A DNA stretch of 64,000 nt. Origin: Microbacterium sp. Root61 (GTDB taxonomy: Bacteria; Actinomycetota; Actinomycetes; Actinomycetales; Microbacteriaceae). The stretch's first letter is position 1; every line of letters begins with the position of its first letter. The notes under the pieces are model-generated. The model was not told where the DNA came from. It made no database searches and was given only the letters and a program-made list of their open reading frames with translations. Shown piece after piece: positions 44,304 to 53,366 of the stretch. A program made the position numbers and the translations under genes. Location: positions 1,521,788 to 1,585,787 of the forward strand of contig NZ_LMGU01000001.1 of the NCBI RefSeq assembly GCF_001427525.1. Direction: 5' to 3'.

Positions 44304-45280
44304 TGGCGCTCCTGAAGCACATCGGGAAGGTCTTGCTCTCGTCGCTGATCCTCCTGATCGTGGTCATCACGATCCTGTTCCTACTGCTGGAGATCGCCCC
44401 GGGCGATCCGATCCAGACCCTTGTCGGAGACGTGCCGATCTCCGAAGCGCTGCGCCAGCAGATCTACGCCACGTTCGGCCTCGACAAGCCGGTGTGGGAG
44501 CGCTACTTCATCTACATGGGCAACGTGCTCACCGGCAATCTCGGTGTCTCGTTCGGCACAGAGGTTCCGGTCACGCAGCTCATCGGCGAGCGCATCGGCA
44601 ACACCTTGGCGCTCGCCATCCCGGCGTTCATCCTCTCCACGATCGGCGCTGTCGTGATCGGCGCCATCGCGGCGAAGACCCGCAAGCGGTGGCTCGACAG
44701 CCTGCTCTCGGGCAGCTCGGTCGCACTGTTCTCGCTGCCCAACTTCTGGCTCGGCCTGATGCTCATCATCGTGTTCTCGGTCACCCTCGGATGGTTCCCG
44801 ACCCAGGGCAAGGCCCCGTACGGTGTCGAGGGCATCCAGCTCCAGTACATGGTCCTGCCGTTGATCACCATGGCGACCGCCGAGCTCGCGTTCAAAGCCC
44901 GCATCATGCGCAGCTCGATGATCGAGTCGCTCGGCCAGGACTTCATGGACACCGCGCGCTCGAAGGGCCTCACCGACCGCCAGGCGCTGTGGCGTCACGC
45001 CATGCCCAACGCGATGCTGCCGATGGTCACCGTCGCGGGGCTCAGCCTCTCGCACATCCTCGCCGGCTCCGTGCTGGTCGAGAAGGTCTTCGGGTGGCCG
45101 GGAATGGGACTCCTTTTCATCGGTGCGATCGAACGGCAGGACACCTTCCTGGTGCTCGGCATCGTGATCGTCCTGACCATCAGCATCCTCATCGTCAACA
45201 TCGTGACCGACATCGTCTACGGCCTTGTCGATCCGCGCCTTCGCAGTCAAGTGAAGCGACCCGTCAGGAGCGAAGCGTGA
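44303..45280 (+). CDS. ABC transporter permease, DppB/OppB family
   Basis: About 325 residues with six hydrophobic segments. It begins with the standard N-terminal helix and the conserved EIAPGDPIQTLVG, followed by the EAA-type ATPase contact MDTARSKGLTDRQALWRHAMPNAMLP. It is the first full gene of a five-gene peptide/nickel-type importer. The ATG at 44303 overlaps the leader stop (TGATG) and lacks its own ribosome site, indicating coupling. The stop overlaps the next permease start by GTGA. Although related to peptide importers, it sits in a catabolic island, so its substrate may be a small organic molecule. Confidence 0.87.
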   Translation: MALLKHIGKVLLSSLILLIVVITILFLLLEIAPGDPIQTLVGDVPISEALRQQIYATFGLDKPVWERYFIYMGNVLTGNLGVSFGTEVPVTQLIGERIGNTLALAIPAFILSTIGAVVIGAIAAKTRKRWLDSLLSGSSVALFSLPNFWLGLMLIIVFSVTLGWFPTQGKAPYGVEGIQLQYMVLPLITMATAELAFKARIMRSSMIESLGQDFMDTARSKGLTDRQALWRHAMPNAMLPMVTVAGLSLSHILAGSVLVEKVFGWPGMGLLFIGAIERQDTFLVLGIVIVLTISILIVNIVTDIVYGLVDPRLRSQVKRPVRSEA

Positions 45281-46191
45281 GCGTTCAACAGCAGTCCCGC
45301 CGAGGATCAGTGACACCTGCACCTCGGGCAACGCCCACGCGCGCCGCGCGGCGTCCCGCCAACCCCGACGCCGTCTGGCGCGTGTACTTCCGCAAGCCGA
45401 TCGTGCGCATCTTCATGCCGATCCTGCTGTTCATGATCCTGGCGTCGCTGATCGGCCCGCTGTTCAGCGTCGATCCGTTCGCCACCAGCTATCCCCCGTT
45501 CATACCGCCCAACGCCGAGTTCCCGATGGGGACCGACAACCTGGGGCGCGACTATCTCGCCCGGGTGCTGATGGGCGGCCAGGTCTCACTGCTGGTCGGA
45601 TTCAGCGTGGCGCTTCTGTGCCTGACGCTGGCGCTCATCGTCGGTGGCATCGCCGGCTTCTACGGCGGATTCATGGACACGATCCTGGTGAAGGTCTCCG
45701 AGTTCTTCCAGGTGATCCCGGGCATCATCCTGGCCCTCGTCGCCGCGTCGATCCTCGGCGCGAACGTCGCGGTCATCGTGGTCATCCTGTCGCTCACCAT
45801 GTGGCCGGGCGTGGCGCGCATCGTCCGTGCCGAAGCCATGCGCATCTCGCAGCTCGGCTACGTCGAGTCGCAGCGCGCCGCGGGATTCCTCAGTCTCCGC
45901 ATCCTGTGGTCCGATGTCCTTCCCAACGCGATGCCGCCGGTACTGGTGGCAACGACCATGACGGTTGCCCGGGCCATCCTCGCGGAGTCGGGGCTGTCAT
46001 TCCTCGGGATCGGCGACGCCAACCGGCCCAGTTGGGGCGCGCTCCTGAACCAAGCACAGCCCTACATCTCGACGGCATGGTGGTTGGCCGTATTCCCCGG
46101 ACTCTGCATCTTCCTCGTGGTCCTGGCGATCAACCTGCTCGGCGACGCCCTCAATGATGCCCTCAACCCGTCGATCGGAAGGGTGAAATGA
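45277..46191 (+). CDS. ABC transporter permease, DppC/OppC family
   Basis: About 304 residues. The polar Arg/Pro/Thr-rich N-terminus of about 40 residues is followed by the conserved PMGTDNLGRDYLARVLMGGQVSLLVGF motif of DppC-type permeases. The EAA loop reads ESQRAAGFLSLRILWSDVLPNA, and the last helices include NRPSWGALLNQAQPYI. It pairs with the preceding permease to form the membrane channel. The GTG at 45277 overlaps the previous stop by GTGA, with AGGAG 6 nt before it. It ends in an ATGA overlap with the first ATPase. Confidence 0.88.
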   Translation: MSVQQQSRRGSVTPAPRATPTRAARRPANPDAVWRVYFRKPIVRIFMPILLFMILASLIGPLFSVDPFATSYPPFIPPNAEFPMGTDNLGRDYLARVLMGGQVSLLVGFSVALLCLTLALIVGGIAGFYGGFMDTILVKVSEFFQVIPGIILALVAASILGANVAVIVVILSLTMWPGVARIVRAEAMRISQLGYVESQRAAGFLSLRILWSDVLPNAMPPVLVATTMTVARAILAESGLSFLGIGDANRPSWGALLNQAQPYISTAWWLAVFPGLCIFLVVLAINLLGDALNDALNPSIGRVK

Positions 46192-47138
46192 CCACCACCA
46201 TCGCAGCCGTCCCCCCGCAGAGCGATACCGGCGACGACCTCGAGCGGCCGGCATCCGATTCGGCGGCGTTTCTGAAGGTCACCGATCTCGAGGTGCACCT
46301 GCCGACCGGTCCGCGCAGGGAGATCCGCGCGGTGCAGTCCGTCGGCCTCGAGGTGCACCGAGGACAACGCGTCGGCATCGTCGGCGAGTCGGGATCGGGC
46401 AAGTCCGTCACCGGCCGCGCGATCGCAGGGCTCCTGCCGACCAACCCGCGCGTGCGGGTGGCGGGGTCGATCCGCTTCGACGGACGCGAGATGGTCGGTG
46501 CGCCACCCCGAGCCTGGGACGAGATCCGATCCCGCTCGGTCGGGATGATCTTCCAGGACCCGCTCACCTTCCTGAATCCCGTCATGAAGGTCGGCGCTCA
46601 GGTCCGCGAGGCGATCGACCCCGCGCATCGCACGGGGCGGGACAAGACAGCCGACCCTCAGGCCATCCGATTCCTCGAGCAGGCCGGGCTTGCCGACGCG
46701 GCCGAGTATGCGCGTCGGTTCCCTCACGAACTCAGTGGCGGTCAACGACAACGCGTGCTGATCGCGCTCGCAATCGCCAAACAGCCCGACCTGATCATCG
46801 CCGACGAGCCCACGACCGCCCTCGACGCCACGGTGCAGCGCAAGGTCCTCGCCACACTCGATGAGACCGTCACGACGCTGGGCACCTCGCTCATCCTGAT
46901 CTCTCACGACTTGGCGGTCGTGGCCAGTATGACCGACACGATCTACGTCATGTACGCCGGTCAGATCGTCGAGTCCGGCCCGACTCGGCGGGTCCTGGAG
47001 GCTCCACAGCACCTCTACACGCAGGCACTGCTGCGCAGCGTGCGCAGCCTCACCGACGCGGGCGTGGATCTGTGGTCCATTCCGCCTGAGATGCGGCGCG
47101 AGATCGACGACCTCGTCCAGACCGGAGCGAACCCATGA
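46188..47138 (+). CDS. ABC transporter ATP-binding protein, DppD/OppD type
   Basis: 316 residues: Walker A GESGSGKSVTG, Q-loop FQDPLTFLNP, signature ELSGGQRQRV, Walker B LIIADEPTTAL and switch histidine LISHDLAVV. It is one half of the ATPase pair for the peptide/nickel-type importer. The first 25 residues are extra and polar. The C-terminal region is short: the cysteine motif for a 4Fe-4S site found in many OppD proteins is not visible. It is linked by ATGA overlaps on both sides. Confidence 0.9.
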   Translation: MTTTIAAVPPQSDTGDDLERPASDSAAFLKVTDLEVHLPTGPRREIRAVQSVGLEVHRGQRVGIVGESGSGKSVTGRAIAGLLPTNPRVRVAGSIRFDGREMVGAPPRAWDEIRSRSVGMIFQDPLTFLNPVMKVGAQVREAIDPAHRTGRDKTADPQAIRFLEQAGLADAAEYARRFPHELSGGQRQRVLIALAIAKQPDLIIADEPTTALDATVQRKVLATLDETVTTLGTSLILISHDLAVVASMTDTIYVMYAGQIVESGPTRRVLEAPQHLYTQALLRSVRSLTDAGVDLWSIPPEMRREIDDLVQTGANP

Positions 47139-47917
47139 TCGAAGTCACCGACGCATCCAAAGTGTTCCGCTCACGCCGCGGTGGGGCACCCGTCACCGCC
47201 GTCACGGACGCGAACCTCACCGCGCGGCGCGGCGAATTCGTGGCCATCGTCGGGGAGAGCGGATCGGGCAAGAGCACCCTGGCGCGGATGCTCCTCGGAC
47301 TGATCCCGTTGACATCCGGCAGCGTGACGATCAACGGCATCGAGATCGACGAGATGACCGCCGCACAGCGAAAGGACTACCGACGCACCGTGCAGGCGGT
47401 CCTGCAGGATCCCTCCGGGTCGCTGAACCCCCGCAAGACGGTCGGACGCACGATCGCGGAGATCGTCCGCCTCCATGCCATCACACGCGGCCGTGACGAG
47501 GTGCATGCAAAAGTCCTCGAGGCGCTCGAGCTCGTCGGGCTCTCCCCCGCCGAGTCCTTCGTCCACCGCTTCCCGCAAGAACTCAGCGGCGGGCAGCGCC
47601 AGCGCGTGCTCATCGCTCGCGCGATCGTGCTGGGTCCCCAGATCATCGTCGCGGATGAGGCCGTCTCCGCACTGGACGCGTCGGTGAAGGCCGGCGTTCT
47701 GCGGCTGCTGCACGGTCTGACCGAGCGCCTCGGCGTGGGCTACGTCTTCATCACACACGATCTGCCGGTCGTCAAGAAGGTCGCCGACCGCGTCTACGTC
47801 ATGAAGTCGGGGCAGATCGTCGAGTCCGGACCGACCCAGCAGATCTTCGAGAATCCGCAGCATCCCTACACGCAGAATCTGCTGGCCTCCGAGCTCGTCC
47901 TCGAGCCCATCCGATAG
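47135..47917 (+). CDS. ABC transporter ATP-binding protein, DppF/OppF type
   Basis: 260 residues, on the short side for the family because the C-terminal extension is absent. Walker A is GESGSGKSTLA, the Q-loop is LQDPSGSLNPRKTV, the signature ELSGGQRQRV, Walker B IIVADEAVSAL and the switch region FITHDLPVV. The Walker B glutamate is followed by Ala instead of the usual Pro (DEA). It completes the ATPase heterodimer and overlaps the previous gene by ATGA; the binding-protein gene follows 81 bp later. Confidence 0.89.
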   Translation: MIEVTDASKVFRSRRGGAPVTAVTDANLTARRGEFVAIVGESGSGKSTLARMLLGLIPLTSGSVTINGIEIDEMTAAQRKDYRRTVQAVLQDPSGSLNPRKTVGRTIAEIVRLHAITRGRDEVHAKVLEALELVGLSPAESFVHRFPQELSGGQRQRVLIARAIVLGPQIIVADEAVSALDASVKAGVLRLLHGLTERLGVGYVFITHDLPVVKKVADRVYVMKSGQIVESGPTQQIFENPQHPYTQNLLASELVLEPIR

Positions 47918-47998
47918 TCGGAGCGCCACCGGTCCGCACAGCTGAACACACCCGCGTCCGGCGCAGCCCAGCGCCCGGAGCTACAGAGAGGTAGTCCC

Positions 47999-49606
47999 AT
48001 GAAAACCACGCGCACGACCCGATTCGCCGCCCTCGCGGCGTTCGCGTCCGCAGCCCTGCTGATCGCAGGCTGTTCGTCCGGTGGAGCACCCGCCGAGTCG
48101 ACGAAGCCGGCCACTCCCAGCGTCTACATCAACGCGATCGTCGCCGACCCGATCAGCTTCAACCCGCAGGTCACCAACTCCCCCGCCACCACCGCCTTCG
48201 GCGCGGCCGTGTTCGACCAGCTCGTGTACATCGATGCCGAATCGGCGATCCACCCGATGCTCGCGAAGTCATGGGAGTACAGCGACGACAAGAAGACCCT
48301 GACCTTCACCCTCGAGAAGGGCGTCACCTGGCACGACGGCGAGCCCTTCACGGCGGATGACGTCAAGTTCAACTTCGAAGAGATCATGCCCCTGCAGACA
48401 TACGGTGCGTCGCTCGTGAAGTCGATCGACTCGGTCGACGCCCCGGACGACACGACGGTCGTGCTGCACCTGAACTCGGAGTACGGCCCGTTCTTCGAGA
48501 CCCTCGCCCTCCAGGCGATCATCCCGAAGCACATCTACGAGGGAACCGATTACATCACCAACCCCGCCAACATGGCGCCGATCGGCACCGGTGCGATGAA
48601 GTTCGAGTCGTTCTCCTCGGGCGCCGAGGTCATCCTCGTCAAGAACGAGGACTACTGGCGCGGAGACGTGAAGGTCGACAAGGCGATCTACCCGGTCATG
48701 AGCGATACGAACACGCGCGCCCTCGCCCTCATCTCGGGCGAACTGGACAACGCGTCCATCGATGCGTCGCAACTGGACCAGATCGCCGGAAAGCCCGAGC
48801 TCGTGCACCTCGAAAGCGGCTTCTTCGCCCAGGCCGTGGTTGTGGAGATGAACACCAAGAACGAGTACCTCGCTGACCCCGCAGTCCGCGCGCTGGTGTT
48901 CTCTGCTCTGGACCGCACCGCCTTCGCCGATGTCGCTTTGGCGGGCTACGGCGAGCCCGCCGATGGGTTCTTCCCGAGCACGATGGGGTGGGCCAAGGAC
49001 GAGACCATCGATTTCGACAAGGACTTCCCGCACGACGTGAAGGCCATCAACAAGGCCCTCGACAAGGCCGGCTTCCCGGTCGGCGCGGACGGCGTCCGCT
49101 TCACGCTCGACGTCAAGTACATCCAGGAACTGACCGACACGGTCGCCATGGCCTCCCAGGCGAAGTCGATGCTGGCGGATGTCGGAATCGGCGTGAACCT
49201 CGAGGCTGTCACCTCGGCGATCTTCACCGATCAGATCTACGTCCAGAACAACTTCGATCTGGCGTTCCTGCGCACGACGGTGTCTGCCGACCCCGGCCTG
49301 GGCATCTCGCGTTGGTACGCGTGCAACCCCGACCACATGGCGGCGCGCAACCCGTCGGGTGTCTGCGACGAAGAGATCGACGCCGCCGTCGCCGGAGCGA
49401 ACTCCACCACCGATCGCGAGGAGCGCGGTGAGTACTTCCGCGACATGCAACAGCGTGCCAAGGACCTCATCTTCTTCGCCCCGCTGGTGTGGACCAACGC
49501 CTCGTTCCCGACCGTGAACACCACACGTTGGGACGGCCTCACGGAGCTTGCCGAGGGCACTCCGAGCGGCGCCGTGAACTGGCTGACCATGAAGTGGAAG
49601 GGCTGA
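47999..49606 (+). CDS. ABC transporter substrate-binding lipoprotein (solute-binding family 5)
   Basis: 535 residues, the normal size for family 5 (DppA/OppA/NikA). A Tat/Sec-like signal ends in LLIAGCSS with Cys25 as lipidation site. Landmarks of the family are SFNPQVTNSP, SWEYSDDKKTLTFTLEKGVTWHDGEPFTADDVKFNFE and the C-terminal domain with FDLAFLRTT. It captures the substrate outside the cell. The ATG at 47999 follows GAGAGGTAG. It ends the transporter unit, and a hairpin terminator follows. Ligand unknown: family members bind peptides, nickel complexes, sugars and opines. Confidence 0.88.
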   Translation: MKTTRTTRFAALAAFASAALLIAGCSSGGAPAESTKPATPSVYINAIVADPISFNPQVTNSPATTAFGAAVFDQLVYIDAESAIHPMLAKSWEYSDDKKTLTFTLEKGVTWHDGEPFTADDVKFNFEEIMPLQTYGASLVKSIDSVDAPDDTTVVLHLNSEYGPFFETLALQAIIPKHIYEGTDYITNPANMAPIGTGAMKFESFSSGAEVILVKNEDYWRGDVKVDKAIYPVMSDTNTRALALISGELDNASIDASQLDQIAGKPELVHLESGFFAQAVVVEMNTKNEYLADPAVRALVFSALDRTAFADVALAGYGEPADGFFPSTMGWAKDETIDFDKDFPHDVKAINKALDKAGFPVGADGVRFTLDVKYIQELTDTVAMASQAKSMLADVGIGVNLEAVTSAIFTDQIYVQNNFDLAFLRTTVSADPGLGISRWYACNPDHMAARNPSGVCDEEIDAAVAGANSTTDREERGEYFRDMQQRAKDLIFFAPLVWTNASFPTVNTTRWDGLTELAEGTPSGAVNWLTMKWKG

Positions 49607-49616
49607 CCCGCTGACA

Positions 49617-49662
49617 GACGAGGGCGGGGTGCCGGGTGCGTTCCTGGCAGTCCGCCCTCGTC
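49617..49662 (+). terminator. Terminator of the transporter operon
   Basis: An 11-bp perfect stem (49617-49627 with 49652-49662) and a 24-nt loop lie 10 bp after the binding-protein stop. The regulatory palindrome for the next unit begins about 30 bp later. Confidence 0.6.
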
Positions 49663-49693
49663 GCGGCGGCCTCCGCCGCGATGCCGGATTCCG

Positions 49694-49712
49694 GATTCCG
49701 TGAGACGGAATC
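49694..49712. promoter_or_regulatory. IclR-type site 2 (UGSC operon)
   Basis: GATTCCGTGAGACGGAATC is a perfect 7-5-7 palindrome that fits TTCC-N7-GGAA. It is 62 bp upstream of the UGSC-family gene and shares its pattern with four other gaps in the island. Confidence 0.68.
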
Positions 49713-49774
49713 AGCCGCCCGCCAGGACCGGTGGGCGCGTGATAGTCGTAATGCCTGGACAGGAAGGTTCCACC

Positions 49775-50335
49775 ATGACCGCCGAGATCATCGATCCCAC
49801 ACAGCACTTCCACGCGAGAACGACAGTGATGCCCCAGGACGCTCCGCGGCCGCCGAGTCTCTCGGGGCTGCGGATCGGCCTCCTGGGCAACACGAAGCGC
49901 AACGCCGACTTGATACTCGACGCAGTCGGCGCGCGGCTCGCCGAGCGGAACGATGTCGTCACGTTCGTCCCGCGAACCAAGATGCAATTCGCCATGCCGC
50001 TGCCGGTCGACCTGGTCGAGGACCTGGTCCGGGAATGCGATGTGGTCGTCATCGGCGTCGGCGACTGCGGTTCGTGCAGCGCGTCGGCCGTCGCGGACGG
50101 CATCACACTCGAGAACGTCGGCATCCCGACGGCGGTGATCTGCACCGACGCTTTCGTGCAGCCGTCCGCCGCGATGGCAGGACTCAAAGGCGCCCCCGAC
50201 TATCCCTTCCTGCTCACGTCCCACCCGATCGCGAACCTCACGGCGGAGGACATCGCCGACCGCGGAGCGCAGCTCGCGGCGCAGGTCGAGGCACGTCTGA
50301 TCGACGCGTCGGCCGTCGTGGTGGTGCCTGCGTGA
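49775..50335 (+). CDS. UGSC-family protein (cysteine form)
   Basis: About 186 residues. The middle of the protein carries GVGDCGSCSAS, the C-G-S-C version of the U-G-S-C motif for which the family is named. Both redox positions (Cys98, Cys101) are encoded by TGC, so this is not a selenoprotein. Around the motif are alternating strands and helices (LSGLRIGLLGNTKRNADLIL; DVVVIGVGDC; GIPTAVICTDAF), consistent with an alpha/beta fold. The biochemical function of the family is not established to my knowledge. The ATG at 49775 has GGAAGG 7 nt upstream. It overlaps the next gene by GTGA. Confidence 0.75.
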   Translation: MTAEIIDPTQHFHARTTVMPQDAPRPPSLSGLRIGLLGNTKRNADLILDAVGARLAERNDVVTFVPRTKMQFAMPLPVDLVEDLVRECDVVVIGVGDCGSCSASAVADGITLENVGIPTAVICTDAFVQPSAAMAGLKGAPDYPFLLTSHPIANLTAEDIADRGAQLAAQVEARLIDASAVVVVPA

Positions 50336-51360
50336 GCGGCGTCACCCTCGACCCCGACATCGCCGTGGGCGTCGCCGAGGAGCTGTTCGCGCGCGGCTGG
50401 ACCGACGGTCTCCCGACTCTGCCGGCGACCGAGGATTCCGTGCAGCGCTTCCTCGCGACGACCACGCGCCCCGCCGACGAGGTGGCCGCGCATCATCCCC
50501 AGCTCGAACGCCACGTGACCGTGCGAGATGTCGCTGTCAATGCCGTCATGGCAGGCTGCCTCCCGGAGTATTTCCCCGTCGTACTGGCGGTGTGGGACGC
50601 ACTGTCCGCGGAGCGGGCTGCGCTCGGGGGAGGCTGGCAGAGCACGAGCGGCCCCGGCCCTCTCATCGTCGTCAACGGACCGATCCGCCACGAGCTCGAC
50701 ATCAATTCGGCCGGTGGATCTCTGGGCCCCGGCTTCCGCGCCAATGCCACGATCCCGCGCGCGATCGGTCTCACCGTACGCAACGGGTTCGGCATCCGTC
50801 CTCGTGAGCTCGAACAGGCCACCATCGGGACAGTGGGTCGCTGGCAGCTGTGCATCGGTGAGAACGAGGAGGCCAGCCCCTGGGAGCCCCTGTCTGTGGA
50901 GTCCGGCCTGGAACCCGGTGTCAGCGCCGTCTCGGCTACCCTTGTGCGCACCTTCGAGGTCGTCGACAACCGCAGCTTCACGACACACGAGGAGGTTCTG
51001 GCCGACTTCGTGAACACCATCCAGCGCTCCGGTGCTCTGATCGGGCGGCACAGCCCGACAGGCCTCATCCTCAATCCGGAGCATGCCCGGCTGTTCGCCG
51101 GGGCCGGAATGAGCAAGCAGGATGTGCGCGAGTGGATCGTCGCGCGTGCGGGACGCACGGAAGCGCAGCTCCAGGCCGTCGGCAAGGGGCTGAGCCACCT
51201 CCCCGACGGGCCGTTCGCGCCCGATCATCACCACCCGACGTTCGCGGACGCCAAGCCCGCGACGCTGCCGATCGTCGTCGCCGGCTCGCCCAACGCGGCG
51301 ATGTCGATGGTGTTCCGTGTGCTCGGCCTCTGGTCGGGCCGCTCCTTCCCCGTTCGCTGA
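50332..51360 (+). CDS. Uncharacterised partner of the UGSC-family protein
   Basis: About 342 residues; I do not recognise a named domain. Near the N-terminus is ARGWTDGLPTLPATEDSVQRFL. A central glycine-rich block reads GPLIVVNGPIRHELDINSAG and continues GSLGPGFRANATIPRAIG. It then has QLCIGENEEASPWEPL and a C-terminal PIVVAGSPNAAMSMVF. No signal peptide or transmembrane segment is visible, so it should be cytosolic. The GTG start overlaps the UGSC stop by GTGA, so the two are made together and probably act as one enzyme or complex. The Cys in QLCIGENEE is a possible active-site residue. Confidence 0.7.
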   Translation: MSGVTLDPDIAVGVAEELFARGWTDGLPTLPATEDSVQRFLATTTRPADEVAAHHPQLERHVTVRDVAVNAVMAGCLPEYFPVVLAVWDALSAERAALGGGWQSTSGPGPLIVVNGPIRHELDINSAGGSLGPGFRANATIPRAIGLTVRNGFGIRPRELEQATIGTVGRWQLCIGENEEASPWEPLSVESGLEPGVSAVSATLVRTFEVVDNRSFTTHEEVLADFVNTIQRSGALIGRHSPTGLILNPEHARLFAGAGMSKQDVREWIVARAGRTEAQLQAVGKGLSHLPDGPFAPDHHHPTFADAKPATLPIVVAGSPNAAMSMVFRVLGLWSGRSFPVR

Positions 51361-51392
51361 CCTCCCCGTCACTGCAGAAAGGCAAGATCCCC

Positions 51393-52244
51393 ATGACTGA
51401 CGCCCCCGCTGAGAAGTGGCCCGTTCCCGTCACCGACCCATTGGCCAGCGCCGCCGAGCCCTGGCTCACCGGCAAGGTCGCCCTCGTCGTGGGCGGAGGT
51501 CTCAGCGGCCCGGAGGGCGGCGTCGGATTCGCCATCGCATGGCTGTGCGCGCAGAACGGCGCCTCCGTCGCGATCCTGGATCGTGACCCGGCAGCAGGTG
51601 GGCGCACGGTCGATGCGATCCGCGACGCCGGAGGCCAGGCGGAGTACTTCCCGGTCGATGTGACCGATGATGCATCCGTGGAGGAGGCCATCTCGGCCGC
51701 ATCGGCTCGCTTCGGCACCTTCGATGTGGTCGCCGACACGATCGGGGGCAGCGGAGTGCAGCCGATGTTCGACGCGACGCTGGAGCAGTTCGAGCAGGCC
51801 ATGAAGCTGAACTTCACAGCGGTCTGGTACGTCCTGCGTCACGCGCAGAACCACATGGAACGCGGCTCGTCGATCGTCACGATCTCGTCGTCGGCAGCGG
51901 AGGGCCGCGGGCCCGGGATGCCTTACTCCTTCGGGAAGTCCGCGCTGGAGAAGCTCACCATCGGTGCGGCCGGCAGCCTGGCACCCCGCGGAATCCGAGC
52001 CAACTGCGTTCGAGTGGGCATGATCTGGGGTGCGTTCGCCGCGCGGGGCATGAGCGAGGAGCAGCGCGCGATCCGCGCAGACAACGTGATCCTGCGCACT
52101 GAGGGCAACAACTGGGACATCGCGCGGGCCGCCTTCTTCTTCCTCACCGATCAGGCGCGCTGGATCACCGGACAGACACTCGCCGTCGACGGTGGCGGAT
52201 TCCGTATGGCACCGACCGGAGCGGCGGGGTCGAACCTCAAGTAG
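51393..52244 (+). CDS. Short-chain dehydrogenase/reductase
   Basis: About 283 residues of the SDR superfamily. The coenzyme motif is KVALVVGGGLSGPEGGVGFAIA; the active site has the serine region VTISSSAAEGRGPGMP and the YSFGK (YxxxK) pair. The C-terminal WITGQTLAVDGGGF is typical of classical SDRs. The glycine motif contains an unusual GLSGPEGGVG insertion. It follows the UGSC partner by 32 bp in the same unit and probably oxidises or reduces a hydroxyl or keto group of the island's substrate. AAAGG precedes the ATG at 51393. A strong terminator follows. Confidence 0.86.
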   Translation: MTDAPAEKWPVPVTDPLASAAEPWLTGKVALVVGGGLSGPEGGVGFAIAWLCAQNGASVAILDRDPAAGGRTVDAIRDAGGQAEYFPVDVTDDASVEEAISAASARFGTFDVVADTIGGSGVQPMFDATLEQFEQAMKLNFTAVWYVLRHAQNHMERGSSIVTISSSAAEGRGPGMPYSFGKSALEKLTIGAAGSLAPRGIRANCVRVGMIWGAFAARGMSEEQRAIRADNVILRTEGNNWDIARAAFFFLTDQARWITGQTLAVDGGGFRMAPTGAAGSNLK

Positions 52245-52253
52245 GCCGCTCGG

Positions 52254-52296
52254 ACGACGAAGCCCTCCGCGCGGTGCGTGCGGAGGGCTTCGTCGT
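52254..52296. terminator. Bidirectional terminator between the SDR and IclR genes
   Basis: A perfect 17-bp stem (52254-52270 with 52280-52296) with a 9-nt loop, lying between two convergent genes. Confidence 0.85.
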
Positions 52297-52310
52297 GAAC
52301 GGCGTGGGGT

Positions 52311-53132
52311 TCAGACCAGGCCCGCGTTGCGGCGGTTGAAATCGATCGTGCGGGGGTCGAGCGCGGCCGGCTTCTCGGCGAGCGCGCGAGACATGCGGTT
52401 CGCGGCTGCGCGCACGTGATCGATGAGGCGGTTCGGATCGTGCTGGTCGACGAGGTACACGACTCCGACCGCGGCCGTCACCACACCCTCGGCGTTCACG
52501 ATGGGAGCCGCGATGGAGCCGGCACCCATCGTCACGAACTGGTGGCCCACAGCGAATCCCTGGCGGCGCACGATCGTGAGATTCTGCCGCAGGGTCTGCT
52601 CGTCGGCGATCGTCCGGGAGGTGTACACCTTCAGCGGGACGCGCAGGTACTCATCGACGACGTCGGACCCGGCATGCGAGAGGAGCACCAGTCCCGTCGC
52701 CGTCACGTGCAGTCGCAGGCGTCCGCCGATCTTGTTCTCGCCGGTGTAGTTCGGGTGGGTGCGGAGCGCTTCCAGGTAGACCACATCCGCGCCGTCGCGC
52801 GCGGCGAGATGAACGGTCAGTCCGGTGTGTCGATGCAGGTCGACGAGGTGGGGCAGCACCTTCTCGCGGAGCCTGAGGGCTTCCGTAGATGCAGAGGCGA
52901 GGTCGAGGATCTTGCGGCCGAGACGATAGCGACCATCGCAGTCGAGTTCGAGCCCGCCCCACTCGAGAACCTCCTTCGCGAGCCGGTGTGTGGTGGTCAG
53001 CGACAGGTCCGCGTAGCGGCTGATCTCCGACAGATTGAGCGAACCTCCGCCGCGTGAGAAGGCGCCGAGCAGCGCGAGAACCCGCGCGGCGGCCGTCCGC
53101 TTGCCTGTTGTGTCTTCCGAGATGTCGTCCAT
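52311..53132 (-). CDS. IclR family regulator of the 44-58 kb island
   Basis: About 273 residues. The winged HTH is at residues 14-75 (ARVLALLGAFSRGGGSLNLSEIS, LSLTTTHRLAKEVLEWGGL) and the GAF-like effector domain follows (GGRLRLHVTATGLVLLSHA; GSIAAPIVNAEGVVTAAVGVVY). The ATG at 53132 has GGAAGAGGG upstream; the frame extending further upstream lacks a better start. It is the only regulator in the island. A copy of the TT(C/T)C-N7-GGAA element lies in its own upstream gap (53283-53301), consistent with autoregulation and control of the other four sites. Confidence 0.87.
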   Translation of the reverse strand: MDDISEDTTGKRTAAARVLALLGAFSRGGGSLNLSEISRYADLSLTTTHRLAKEVLEWGGLELDCDGRYRLGRKILDLASASTEALRLREKVLPHLVDLHRHTGLTVHLAARDGADVVYLEALRTHPNYTGENKIGGRLRLHVTATGLVLLSHAGSDVVDEYLRVPLKVYTSRTIADEQTLRQNLTIVRRQGFAVGHQFVTMGAGSIAAPIVNAEGVVTAAVGVVYLVDQHDPNRLIDHVRAAANRMSRALAEKPAALDPRTIDFNRRNAGLV

Positions 53133-53282
53133 GACCCTCTTCCACGTTCCTGAGGTCGCCGTCGTCGGCGACTGCGGGCGAGCACAAGCGATCCGCACGT
53201 GCTCGCACGGTGTCATCCATGCCTCTGGTGCGTTGCCTGTCGTCCTTCAATATCTGCCGGGCGACATCGTTCTCGCGCTGTT

Positions 53283-53301
53283 GTTTTCGCCTGACGGAAG
53301 C
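53283..53301. promoter_or_regulatory. IclR-type site 3 (regulator gene)
   Basis: GTTTTCGCCTGACGGAAGC fits TTTC-N7-GGAA. It lies 150 bp upstream of the IclR start and 66 bp beyond the end of the neighbouring hydrolase gene. The 53133-53366 gap contains no other recognisable feature. Confidence 0.55.
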
Positions 53302-53366
53302 CATTCACTCGCCGCAGGTATCAGGCCAGCCACATGAGGTGTCGGCTCGGGCGACACCGGACCTGT

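Noticed and set aside
50059..50082. Possible selenocysteine in the UGSC motif
   Set aside because: Both motif positions are TGC cysteine codons and no in-frame TGA occurs, so no recoding is needed.
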